Source: Muribaculaceae bacterium
GTDB taxonomy: Bacteria > Bacteroidota > Bacteroidia > Bacteroidales > Muribaculaceae
Length of the DNA: 61,156 bases
Reading direction: 5' to 3'
NCBI GenBank assembly: GCA_009775365.1
Contig: VSPM01000006.1
Span: forward strand, 1-61,156
In this document: in pieces, positions 54,086-61,156 of the stretch
Position numbering within the stretch: the stretch's first letter is position 1
Layout of the letters: every line of letters starts with the position of its first letter
Position numbers and translations under genes: made by a program
The notes under the pieces: model-generated
What the model was told of the DNA's origin: nothing
Databases searched by the model: none
Seen by the model: only the letters and a program-made list of their open reading frames with translations

Positions 54086-54569
54086 TGTGCATCTGGTGAA
54101 TTTTATGTGTCAATTCCTGCAAAGTGTGACGGCCAGACCTCATGCATATGCGGGCGTCTTCCCCACACATCAGACACCTGCGTGCTTCCCGACCGAAACG
54201 TTTCCGAGATAACGGCACCCCGTCATGCCCGATGACATCTATGTCCATAAGGCGACCCAACGGGTGTTCCTCCTCAATTCCGACACAGAGACGTTTGGCG
54301 TCCTCCTCACCCAGCGAAGTGAGGAGGAAAGCCTCAAAGCCTGTGTTAAAATCGCGTATAATTTTAAGGTTGTCACGCCCGGCCAACAAACCGCATAGCA
54401 GCCTCACCCCTTCCATGCCTATGTCATAACTCTCGCGGCTACGTTTCTCACTGCCGGGGATATTGACAGTCAGAACCACAAGGGTCTTTTCAGGGTGGGA
54501 AGAGAGCAGACGCAACTGGAGTTCGCGCCTGGAGTCGCGTGCCGCAAGCAATTGATCGAGCGTTATCAC
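54063..54569 (-). CDS. citX: Holo-citrate lyase synthase (CitX)
   Basis: Attaches the phosphoribosyl-dephospho-CoA group to the citrate lyase acyl carrier protein. LLAARDSRRELQLRLL near the N-terminus, VVLTVNIPG, and the signature EEHPLGRLMDIDVIG are present; the C-terminus has RRCLMCGEDARICMRSGRHT. At 168 residues it is typical of a free-standing CitX. It is 2 bases after citF and overlaps the citC-citG gene, so it is tightly coupled with both. Confidence 0.92.
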   Translation of the reverse strand: MITLDQLLAARDSRRELQLRLLSSHPEKTLVVLTVNIPGSEKRSRESYDIGMEGVRLLCGLLAGRDNLKIIRDFNTGFEAFLLTSLGEEDAKRLCVGIEEEHPLGRLMDIDVIGHDGVPLSRKRFGREARRCLMCGEDARICMRSGRHTLQELTHKIHQMHNEYFQRT

Positions 54570-54571
54570 CT

Positions 54572-56110
54572 TCAGTCGTTTATATTCTTGATTACATCCA
54601 TCACATTGCCGTCGCGGTTCATGACCACGCCCACAACCTTGTCGCCAAACGGAAGCGGAGAGGCATCGCCTATGATGGAACGGGCTTTCTCCTTGAGAAT
54701 GTTTATGTCGGTCACGTCAAGACCCGCCTGACGCAGGCGCTCGGCGAGTTCAGGGCGACGCGGATTGACAGCTATGCCATATTCGGTGACAATTACGTCT
54801 ACCGACGACCCGGGGGTAATCAGGGTGGTCACCTCATCCACCACACAGGGAATGCGGCCACGCAAAAGCGGGCAGACAATTATTGACAACGCCGAATCTG
54901 CGGCTGTGTCCGGATGGCCGCCAATCGCGCCGCGGATTATACCGTCGCTGCCGACAAGCACATTCACATTGAACTTTGTGTCAACCTCCAACGCCGAAAG
55001 AATCACGATGTCGAGATAATGCACGGCAGATCCCGGTTCGTCTGCAGAGGCGTATTCATTCGCGCTCACCTCTTTGTGCATGATGTCGTTCTTAAGCGAC
55101 TCGGCTGCAACCTTGTCGAACGACTGCACATCAATAAGACGGTCAATCAGGCCCTCCTCATGAAGTTTCACCATGTGGGCGGTGATGCCTCCCAAGGCGA
55201 ATGATGCCTTTATGCCACGGTCAATCATGCTTTGGCGTATATATTTCACCGCAGCGAGCGACGCGCCGCCGGTGCCGGTCTGAATAGAGAAACCGTCTTT
55301 GAAATATCCGCTGTTGATTATGACCTTGGCTGCCTTTTGGGCGAGAAGGATGTCACGGGGATTCTTGCTGTCGCGGATTGCTCCTGACGAAATCTTTGAG
55401 CTGTCGCCCACAGAGTCTACCTCAACAACATAATCCACCTGACGCTCCGAAATGGAATTCGGAGTGTTGGGATATGCCACAAGGTCGTCAGTCAGTATCA
55501 CAACCTTGTCGGCATACTGGGCGTCAGGCAACGCATAGCCTAAAGAACCACATATCGACTTGGCATTCTCCGAACGGGAATATCCACAGGCGTTTCCGAG
55601 CGGGTCGGAAGACGACGCTCCGAGGAATGCCACATCTATATGCAGGTCTCCGGCGGCTATCGCACTCCCGCGTCCGCCATGGCTACGGAACACCACAGGC
55701 TCTTCCATAAGGCCGCGAGAGATACGGTTGGCAAGCTCTCCGCGAAGTCCTGAAGTTGAAATTTTGGTAATCACGCCGTTTTCAATATGCTGAATCAGCG
55801 GCGCGTGTACGTCGGAAAGGCTTGATGCCGCGAGATGAAGGTTTTTGAAACCCATCTCTGCAAGTTTAGCCACCACAAGGTTCACAACCTTGTCGCCACC
55901 ACGGAAATGATGGTGGAAAGATATGGTCATGCCATCTTTTAGGCCACTGCGGCGTATGGCCTCCTCAAGAGTTGCCAGCTTCGGCGACTCTTTCTGCAGT
56001 TCCATGCGCGAAGCGGCATTCTTCACAAGATTCTCCGGATGGCTCACACCCTTGTTCATTTTCTCTGCCGCTTTTTCCACAAGTGCGGCACGTTCTTTTA
56101 TGCTGCTCAT
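54572..56110 (-). CDS. citF: Citrate lyase alpha subunit
   Basis: The citrate:acetyl-ACP transferase subunit, which swaps acetate for citrate on the carrier protein. DGMTISFHHHFRGGDKVVNLV, SSDPLGNACGYSR, FSIQTGTGGASLAAVK and GAIGGHPDTAADSALSIIV are characteristic, and 512 residues is the usual length. It overlaps citE by 4 bases (start at 56110, citE stop at 56107). Confidence 0.96.
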   Translation of the reverse strand: MSSIKERAALVEKAAEKMNKGVSHPENLVKNAASRMELQKESPKLATLEEAIRRSGLKDGMTISFHHHFRGGDKVVNLVVAKLAEMGFKNLHLAASSLSDVHAPLIQHIENGVITKISTSGLRGELANRISRGLMEEPVVFRSHGGRGSAIAAGDLHIDVAFLGASSSDPLGNACGYSRSENAKSICGSLGYALPDAQYADKVVILTDDLVAYPNTPNSISERQVDYVVEVDSVGDSSKISSGAIRDSKNPRDILLAQKAAKVIINSGYFKDGFSIQTGTGGASLAAVKYIRQSMIDRGIKASFALGGITAHMVKLHEEGLIDRLIDVQSFDKVAAESLKNDIMHKEVSANEYASADEPGSAVHYLDIVILSALEVDTKFNVNVLVGSDGIIRGAIGGHPDTAADSALSIIVCPLLRGRIPCVVDEVTTLITPGSSVDVIVTEYGIAVNPRRPELAERLRQAGLDVTDINILKEKARSIIGDASPLPFGDKVVGVVMNRDGNVMDVIKNIND

Positions 56111-56997
56111 TTCACTTCCTCCTCTTTTAAGATTCCTGACGCTATGGCAAGGTCAATTGTGCGCTGTGCGCGGATGACCACAGGTCGGTCCACCATCTTT
56201 CCGTTCACGGCTATTACGCCCGATCCCTTCTTCTCTGCCTCCTTTATGGCGGCCAATATGGTGCGGGCCTTCTCTATAGCTTTCTCTGTGGGGGCAAACA
56301 CCTCGTTGACCACCTCAATCTGACGGGGATTGATTATCGACTTGCCGTCAAATCCGAGACGATGAATGAATTCCACCTCTTTGCGGAATGTCTCCATGTC
56401 ATTAAGGTTGGAATAAACGGTGTCAAGGGCGTCGATGCCGGCGGCACGTGCGGCCACAACGATTGTCTCTCTCGCAAGACGAAGCTCGTCGCCGTCAGGA
56501 GTGCGCTGTGTCTTCAGATTGGCGCAGTAATCCTCGGCGCCGAGGGCTATTCCCATCATTCTAGGAGAGGCGGTGGCTATGGCGTAAGCATTGCAGATGC
56601 CAAGCGCACTCTCTATCGCAGCCATAATTTTTGTACGGCCCACACATCCAAGCTCCTTTTCCACTCGTTCTATCTCCCTCTCGACCTCGATGACCTCCTC
56701 GGCGGTCTCTGTCTTAGGCATACGGATCACATCGACTCCGGCTTTCACCACAGCCTCTATATCCTTCTTGCCATAAGGGGTATTGAGCGGGTTGATACGG
56801 ACCACCATTTCAGTGTCGCCATAATCAACACTTTTAAGTGCGTTATATACGAGGAGACGGGCAGTGTCTTTCTCTGCCATTGTCACCGAATCTTCAAGGT
56901 CGAGCATGATTGAGTCGGGTCCATAGATATGGGCGTCAGCCATCATTCCGGGGTTATTCCCCGGCACGAACATCATTGTCCTTCTAAGTCTTTCCAT
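56107..56997 (-). CDS. citE: Citrate lyase beta subunit
   Basis: The citryl-ACP lyase subunit, releasing oxaloacetate. MERLRRTMMFVPGNNPGMM is the family start, followed by DSIMLDLEDSV, VRINPLNTPYGKKDIE and IGIALGAEDYCANLKTQRT, a TIM-barrel aldolase-like fold. I choose the ATG at 56997 (296 residues); an in-frame ATG at 57069 would overlap citD and adds unrelated sequence. It is 55 bases after citD. Confidence 0.95.
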   Translation of the reverse strand: MERLRRTMMFVPGNNPGMMADAHIYGPDSIMLDLEDSVTMAEKDTARLLVYNALKSVDYGDTEMVVRINPLNTPYGKKDIEAVVKAGVDVIRMPKTETAEEVIEVEREIERVEKELGCVGRTKIMAAIESALGICNAYAIATASPRMMGIALGAEDYCANLKTQRTPDGDELRLARETIVVAARAAGIDALDTVYSNLNDMETFRKEVEFIHRLGFDGKSIINPRQIEVVNEVFAPTEKAIEKARTILAAIKEAEKKGSGVIAVNGKMVDRPVVIRAQRTIDLAIASGILKEEEVK

Positions 56998-57052
56998 GCT
57001 AATGATGTAAGGTTTGTGAAGATTTTTACTAATGTTATTGTCTCTATTTATG

Positions 57053-57334
57053 TCAATCGGCCCAGACATCCTTCCCGGTAGCCCTGACGGCGGCCGCCGT
57101 CACTCTGGCCCGAATGGTGCAGTCAAGAGCTCCCTTGTCTGTCACATCAACAACAGCCGACTCAATCCCCAGGTTTTCAAGCGTCTCTTTAATGACGCTC
57201 TTTATCTGCGAACCGAACTGATATGCCACCGTGCTTTCGAGGTTGATAGTCAACCCGGGTTTATCACTTGGAAGAAGACGGACAAGTATGTCGCCCGATT
57301 CCAATGTTCCGGCAAATGATTCCTTGAATTTCAT
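57053..57334 (-). CDS. citD: Citrate lyase acyl carrier protein (gamma subunit)
   Basis: Carries the phosphoribosyl-dephospho-CoA arm on which citrate is cleaved. In 93 residues the family pattern is clear: FAGTLESGDILVRLLPSD, where the serine of ESGD is the attachment residue, then QFGSQIKSVIKETLENLGIESAVVDVTDKGALDCTIRARV. First gene of the citrate run with a promoter about 45 bases before its ATG. Confidence 0.95.
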   Translation of the reverse strand: MKFKESFAGTLESGDILVRLLPSDKPGLTINLESTVAYQFGSQIKSVIKETLENLGIESAVVDVTDKGALDCTIRARVTAAAVRATGKDVWAD

Positions 57335-57380
57335 GATCAGTTTTTAGGTATTTTTTAAGGTATAAAGGATTCTTATGGCG

Positions 57381-57409
57381 CAAAGATAGGCATAAATTTT
57401 AATATGCAA
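57381..57409 (-). promoter_or_regulatory. Promoter for citrate lyase/aconitase/icd operon
   Basis: Minus strand: TTG (57407-57409), 18-base spacer, TATCTTTG (57381-57388). Transcription would begin near 57374, about 40 bases before citD. The AT-rich stretch 57410-57600 upstream shows no regulator site that I can name. Confidence 0.6.
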
Positions 57410-57601
57410 GTCATTTTTGCAAAAAATTATGGAAAAATTTCTTTAATTATGCGTCTCCTTATTTCCAAAACCACTTATACAATTTGTTACAATCTATGTC
57501 TCAGGTACATAACTACCATCCAATCGAGCAGGAGGTAAACGCAAATCATAGGCAAAACCGTCCGCTATAACTTAGGTCAGATTATGCCCATGTCGGGCGA
57601 A

Positions 57602-57645
57602 CAAAAAAAGAGGTTTGACATTCCTTTCGGAGTGCCAAACCTCTT
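57602..57645 (-). terminator. Strong terminator closing the GC-rich non-coding region
   Basis: On the minus strand AAGAGGTTTGGCACTCC, GAAA loop, GGAATGTCAAACCTCTT, then TTTTTTTG. Stem pairing is complete except one mismatch. It points away from citD's upstream region and would end transcripts arriving from 57650-58800. Confidence 0.85.
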
Positions 57646-58700
57646 AAGCCCGGATGCGGAGCATCCTTTAATGTATGTATGGCGCATTCATCTCGACAGC
57701 CTTGGACGTTTTCCCGTCAGTCGCGGCAGTTTAGCCATTCGTGATTGCGGAATGATTCGTGGCGGTTGCAGCCGGCACGGTCGGGTTTGACGAATGATAT
57801 TGCGCCCCGTTCCCGGAGGGAGGCCTGATTATTTATGACCTCGCACATTCTTGTGAATTGCGGGCGCGCAGCAGAGAGCGCCCGCCGAAGCAACGTGGGA
57901 AGATGCGATGCATATTGGGTCCGCCGGTTAAAAGGTCTCGATACCAGTGTCCTTCTTACAGTATGCCATAGTGTCTATCAGTCGTGGGATGCTGCCCGGC
58001 TGGCGGTTTAATTTTACCTCGGGCATAGGTCTTGTCCGAGGCCGGGCCGGCTCACATCTTTGGATTGTCTTTAAGCACTTATAAGGAATAAGCACAGGGA
58101 AACTCGTCCCTGCAGGCCGTCCGTCGTGCGCAAGGGAACATCATCTTTTCAGGGCTCGGACGGGGATCGGCCGTCGTCGCCACAGGCATCAGTCACGCCC
58201 CGGCCTCATATCCGGTTTGGGCCGGCGCTTCGCCTTTCGCTGTGGTTCATAACACCATTAGCGTCCGGATCCGGCAGCAGATACATGTGAAAGCCACACC
58301 AGAACTTGCCTGCCCGGCAGCGACCGTCCAGGCTTGGACGGGGCAGGGGGGATGCGCGGATTACCGGATTGCTCTTCTTGATTCAAAGAACGGTTTTTCA
58401 GTAAGTCAATGTGCTCCGGGACGGGATGGCGCGAGGGCTTCCGGCAGGCTGCTGTTAAAATGGTTTTAGGTCACTGCCCCGGGCTCGTCGCCCCATGTCC
58501 CATTCCGGTGAAAAGAGATCCGGATTGTGCGCGTTATCCGTTTGCAGGCCGCTCCGGCAAATCAATGCCACATGGCCATTTGAACCCTGATCACGGCGCG
58601 AAGTTAGTTCTTAAAAAAGAGCGGGGAGCGTTATTCTGACCTTTGCCGCCATTTGAATCTGCGCCACCTTGGCGCAGCACGGAGGAACATAAGATTACTA
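57602..58700 (-). ncRNA. Candidate large structured RNA (or relic)
   Basis: About 1.1 kb with no protein gene I can support on either strand, visibly richer in G and C than the DNA around it. It contains many exact stems: 57652-57666 (GGATGC/GCATCC), 57860-57885 (GCGGGCGC/GCGCCCGC), 58017-58041 (CCTCGG/CCGAGG), 58095-58112 (CAGGGA/TCCCTG), a nested pair at 58309-58347 (CCTGCCC/GGGCAGG enclosing CGTCCA/TGGACG) and 58659-58677 (CTGCGCCA/TGGCGCAG). The decamer GCCATTTGAA occurs at 58575 and 58648. It ends in a minus-strand terminator. No match to RNase P, tmRNA, SRP RNA or rRNA is evident. A decayed mobile element is the main alternative. No clear promoter: a TATATCCTTTG at 58746-58756 is one base off the -7 spacing. 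Confidence 0.45.
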
Positions 58701-58804
58701 AACTTAGATGCTTACGGGGCACATTTTGACCAGAGAACCAGGAATCAAAGGATATACTACCTATGGCTATAAATTAAGGAGAGTAGAATAAGTGACAATA
58801 CTAC

Positions 58805-59800
58805 TTATTCGGATTTAAATGTAACGTCGTCTGTGCGAGGATGAACAAACTCGAATTCAAGAGTGCGAGCAAGGCCTTCCCCAAGCGTATATGGAGCTTT
58901 GAATCCAGATGAATGTGCTTTTTTTGCATCAAACTCTGTTGTTGCACAGAATTTCTTAACTCGTACTGAAGAGACAGTAAGTTTTTTGCCCGTTAACTTA
59001 GCAAGAATGTCAAAGCAGTAACCGCCCATCATTCCGAGCCAGTATGGATAGTGCGTTGCCGGAATATGCTTGTTTAAAACCTTGCTCACATGAGCCACGA
59101 GTTGATTCATGTTGTTGTCAGGCTTATCAATATAATTGAATATATTATAACCTGTGGTCACATTATCAATCATGAATTTCACAAAAGCCACAATGTTGCC
59201 TACATATGCCATTGACTTCTTGTTCTCTCCTTTTCCTACCATTAAGAATTTTCCTGAAGAGATTTGTTTAAGAAGATTATAGACATTTCCTCGGTTTCTC
59301 TCTCCAAAAATCACAGTTGGACGAATAATATCTATATTCCAATCCGAATGGGACTTGTACCATTTTTGAAGCACCTCTTCCGCCTGCCATTTCGATTTGC
59401 CATAATGATTGAATGGATCGACAGAATGGTTCTCGTCAGGATTCTTTTTGTTTAGACCATAAACCGCAACTGAGGAGAAAAAGATTATTCTTTTGATACC
59501 ATTCTTTTCCATTGCTTTCAGAGTCACTTCCATTCCACCAACGTTGGTGTCGTAATATAGAGACACTGGAGAGACATCATCACGGTGTTGCGCAGCAAGG
59601 AGAATTACTACATCAGCACCTTTTAATTCAAGGTCCATCTGCTCTTGCTCACGCACATCGCCAATGATGGTTATATCATTAAAGAAGTGACTCGGAAGAA
59701 GGTCTATATTCTTGCACTCATATTTTGAGGAATCCTCACGCAGAAGCCCGATAAGGCGGGTGCCTACGAAACCGCTGGCACCTATCATTGCTATTTTCAT
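58805..59800 (-). CDS. NAD-dependent epimerase/dehydratase (extended SDR)
   Basis: A 331-residue nucleotide-sugar-type short-chain dehydrogenase. MIGASGFVGTRL is the dinucleotide loop, FFSSVAVYG provides the serine, and HYGKSKWQAEE holds the YxxxK catalytic pair; IIRPTVIFGERNRGNVY is typical of UDP-sugar epimerases. The exact sugar is unknown. It overlaps the glycosyltransferase gene by 4 bases, so the two are coupled. Codon choice is more AT-rich than in the preceding metabolic genes, as expected for a surface-polysaccharide locus. Confidence 0.88.
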   Translation of the reverse strand: MKIAMIGASGFVGTRLIGLLREDSSKYECKNIDLLPSHFFNDITIIGDVREQEQMDLELKGADVVILLAAQHRDDVSPVSLYYDTNVGGMEVTLKAMEKNGIKRIIFFSSVAVYGLNKKNPDENHSVDPFNHYGKSKWQAEEVLQKWYKSHSDWNIDIIRPTVIFGERNRGNVYNLLKQISSGKFLMVGKGENKKSMAYVGNIVAFVKFMIDNVTTGYNIFNYIDKPDNNMNQLVAHVSKVLNKHIPATHYPYWLGMMGGYCFDILAKLTGKKLTVSSVRVKKFCATTEFDAKKAHSSGFKAPYTLGEGLARTLEFEFVHPRTDDVTFKSE

Positions 59801-60588
59801 TTGTAAATTCTTCTTTTATAGTCTTTTTTTTGTTTTATTTTTTTATAGAAATAGTATGGCATAAATTTAAATAGAAGCATTTCCCATGACTTAATGGATG
59901 ACTTATTCAGGAACTCATGATATACAGCATAATTATACTTTAGCATCTCAACCTTATTTGAAGAAATACTTTGAGACCTCTCTCTATATAATGATAGTGC
60001 TTCTTGAAGTCCGTACGCTTTCCCACAAGTCTTGATAATTTCTATCCATAAGCACCAATCTTGGCGTTTTCGCATATTTGGCATGAAACGCTTCCCAATT
60101 TTTGAAATATCGTACATCGCAGTCAAACACCCTATACCATTATCGCGTAAAATTTTACGCTTATCCAATTTTGGAAGACATTCGACATAGCCACAAACTT
60201 TGCCGTCTTCATTACAGACATCATAAGAAGTGAAACTAAGCGCACAATCTTTTGATTCCATAAAAGATAATTGCCTTTCCAATTTTTGAGGATACCAACG
60301 GTCGTCGCTATCGCAAAATGCAATAAATCTTCCTTGTGAAGATTTTATAGAATTATTGCGAGCCACCCCTGCTCCTGAATTTTCATTTAGTTTTAGTAAT
60401 TTTATCCTTGAATCCTGAGAAGAATATTTTTCTATTATTTCTCTCGAATTGTCTGTAGAGCAGTCATCTGTAATAATAAGTTCCCAATTTTGGTAAGTCT
60501 GCGCTAAAATAGAATCGATTGTCTCCCCGATAAAAGCAGCGCAATTATATGATGGGGTGACAATCGACACAAGTCCATAATCCTTCAT
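59797..60588 (-). CDS. Family 2 glycosyltransferase
   Basis: A 263-residue GT-A fold transferase: VSIVTPSYNCAAFIGETIDSI opens the domain, ITDDCSTDNS is a nucleotide-binding block, FIAFCDSDDRWYPQKLERQ carries the DxD metal motif, and RQDWCLWIEI is the acceptor-side ED-like region. The C-terminus is basic (YKKIKQKKDYKRRIYK) and may bind the membrane. It should add a sugar to a capsule or O-antigen repeat; donor and acceptor are unknown. Confidence 0.9.
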   Translation of the reverse strand: MKDYGLVSIVTPSYNCAAFIGETIDSILAQTYQNWELIITDDCSTDNSREIIEKYSSQDSRIKLLKLNENSGAGVARNNSIKSSQGRFIAFCDSDDRWYPQKLERQLSFMESKDCALSFTSYDVCNEDGKVCGYVECLPKLDKRKILRDNGIGCLTAMYDISKIGKRFMPNMRKRQDWCLWIEIIKTCGKAYGLQEALSLYRERSQSISSNKVEMLKYNYAVYHEFLNKSSIKSWEMLLFKFMPYYFYKKIKQKKDYKRRIYK

Positions 60589-60606
60589 AATAATATATAT
60601 TCGTAA

Positions 60607-60647
60607 CTATAGTTGAGCTTCAATCTCTATTGCAAACACAACTATAG
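60607..60647. repeat. Inverted repeat between UDP-glucose dehydrogenase and glycosyltransferase genes
   Basis: CTATAGTTG / CAACTATAG, a perfect 9-base repeat with a 23-base loop. No T-run follows on the minus strand, so it is not a standard terminator. Confidence 0.4.
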
Positions 60648-60658
60648 GTTTTGCAATT

Positions 60659-61156
60659 TTAATCACGCGAGAATATGTCGCGAGTATATACTTTTTCTTC
60701 GATATCTTTTAAATCTTCCGATGTGCGGTTGGCGAGAATTGCCTGAGACTGGCGCTTGAACTCGTCAATGTCATTTACAATGCGACTTCCGAAGAAAGTG
60801 GATCCGTCTTCAAGTGTAGGCTCGTAAATGATTACAGTGGCTCCTTTTGCCTTTATTCGCTTCATCACGCCCTGTATGCTCGACTGTCGGAAGTTGTCAG
60901 AGTTTGACTTCATTGTAAGACGGTAAACGCCGATCACGCATTCCTGCTCCGGTGTCTTGCCATATGTGTTTGAGACGGTATAGTCACACCATCCGGCCAT
61001 CTTCAGCACCTGGTCTGCTATGAAGTCCTTGCGAGTGCGGTTGCTTTCCACGATCGCCGACATCATGTTCTGCGGCACATCGGCATAGTTAGCGAGAAGC
61101 TGCTTTGTGTCCTTGGGGAGGCAGTAGCCGCCATATCCGAACGACGGGTTGTTGTA
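60659..61156 (-). CDS. UDP-glucose 6-dehydrogenase, C-terminal part
   Basis: The reading frame runs off the window end at 61156, so only the last 165 residues are seen. The visible part opens with NPSFGYGGYCLPKDTKQL, which holds the catalytic cysteine, then the linking helix VESNRTRKDFIADQVL, and the C-terminal UDP-binding domain (VIGVYRLTMKSNSDNFRQSS, VIIYEPTLEDG). It makes UDP-glucuronate for surface polysaccharides, matching the glycosyltransferase and epimerase downstream. Confidence 0.93.
   Translation of the reverse strand, partial: YNNPSFGYGGYCLPKDTKQLLANYADVPQNMMSAIVESNRTRKDFIADQVLKMAGWCDYTVSNTYGKTPEQECVIGVYRLTMKSNSDNFRQSSIQGVMKRIKAKGATVIIYEPTLEDGSTFFGSRIVNDIDEFKRQSQAILANRTSEDLKDIEEKVYTRDIFSRD

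Noticed and set aside
57584..57790. 68-codon plus-strand frame over the terminator hairpin
   Set aside because: It translates through the terminator stem and has no recognisable family; chance open frame.
58242..58639. Two overlapping plus-strand frames (75 and 76 codons) in the GC-rich region
   Set aside because: Mutually overlapping, no motif, and they cross exact RNA-type stems; GC-rich sequence readily gives such frames.
58561..58660. tRNA T-arm-like GGTTCAAAT sequence on the minus strand
   Set aside because: No acceptor stem, anticodon arm or CCA end can be placed around it; it is part of a repeated decamer.

Overview
The window looks like chromosomal DNA of an anaerobic gut-type Bacteroidales, probably in or near the Muribaculaceae/Bacteroidaceae. 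This rests on three things: Bacteroidetes-type promoters (TTTG or TTG about 18-22 bases before TAnnTTTG), Bacteroidetes-specific families (DUF3943, DUF4886, DUF5063, tandem PepSY-like lipoproteins, OstA-like proteins, short AlkD-like proteins), and the tig/clpP/clpX/recQ gene order. Genus-level placement is inference. I see no tRNA, rRNA, insertion sequence, integrase or CRISPR array. Almost everything is housekeeping.

Layout. 0-5 kb: a DEDDh exonuclease, a short AlkD-like protein diverging from it, then ppk1-ppx for polyphosphate. 4.8-7.3 kb: a secreted GH51 arabinofuranosidase. 7.6-15.9 kb (minus strand): a gamma-family trans-sulfuration enzyme, a MalY/PatB-type beta-lyase, metF and metH, which together can take an activated homoserine to methionine, followed by a DAHP synthase/chorismate mutase fusion. 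16-26 kb (minus): an envelope-biogenesis run of three parvulin/SurA-like proteins and an OstA/LptA-like protein, then mutL and an FKBP-type isomerase. 26-32 kb (minus): trigger factor, clpP, clpX, recQ. 32-36 kb (minus): yicC, gmk, nadD, a DUF5063 protein and an M18 aminopeptidase. 36.5-42.7 kb (plus): phosphoglucomutase, a DUF3943 membrane protein, a PurF-like enzyme without its glutaminase cysteine, and a DUF4886 lipoprotein. 42.7-48.7 kb: a CoA-transferase, a flippase-like membrane protein, enolase and a RecD-like helicase.

48.7-57.4 kb (minus) reads as one carbon-metabolism block: citD, citE, citF, citX, a citC-citG fusion, aconitase and NADP-isocitrate dehydrogenase. Citrate can be cleaved to acetate and oxaloacetate or converted to 2-oxoglutarate by products of the same transcription unit. 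No citrate transporter, regulator or citrate synthase lies in the window. A recognisable promoter precedes citD.

57.4-58.8 kb holds no convincing protein gene. It is GC-rich, dense in perfect hairpins, and closes with a strong minus-strand intrinsic terminator. I consider it a candidate large structured RNA (or relic) and the most interesting part of the window. From 58.8 kb the DNA turns AT-rich and carries an epimerase, a family 2 glycosyltransferase and the end of a UDP-glucose 6-dehydrogenase, apparently the edge of a surface-polysaccharide locus that continues past the window.
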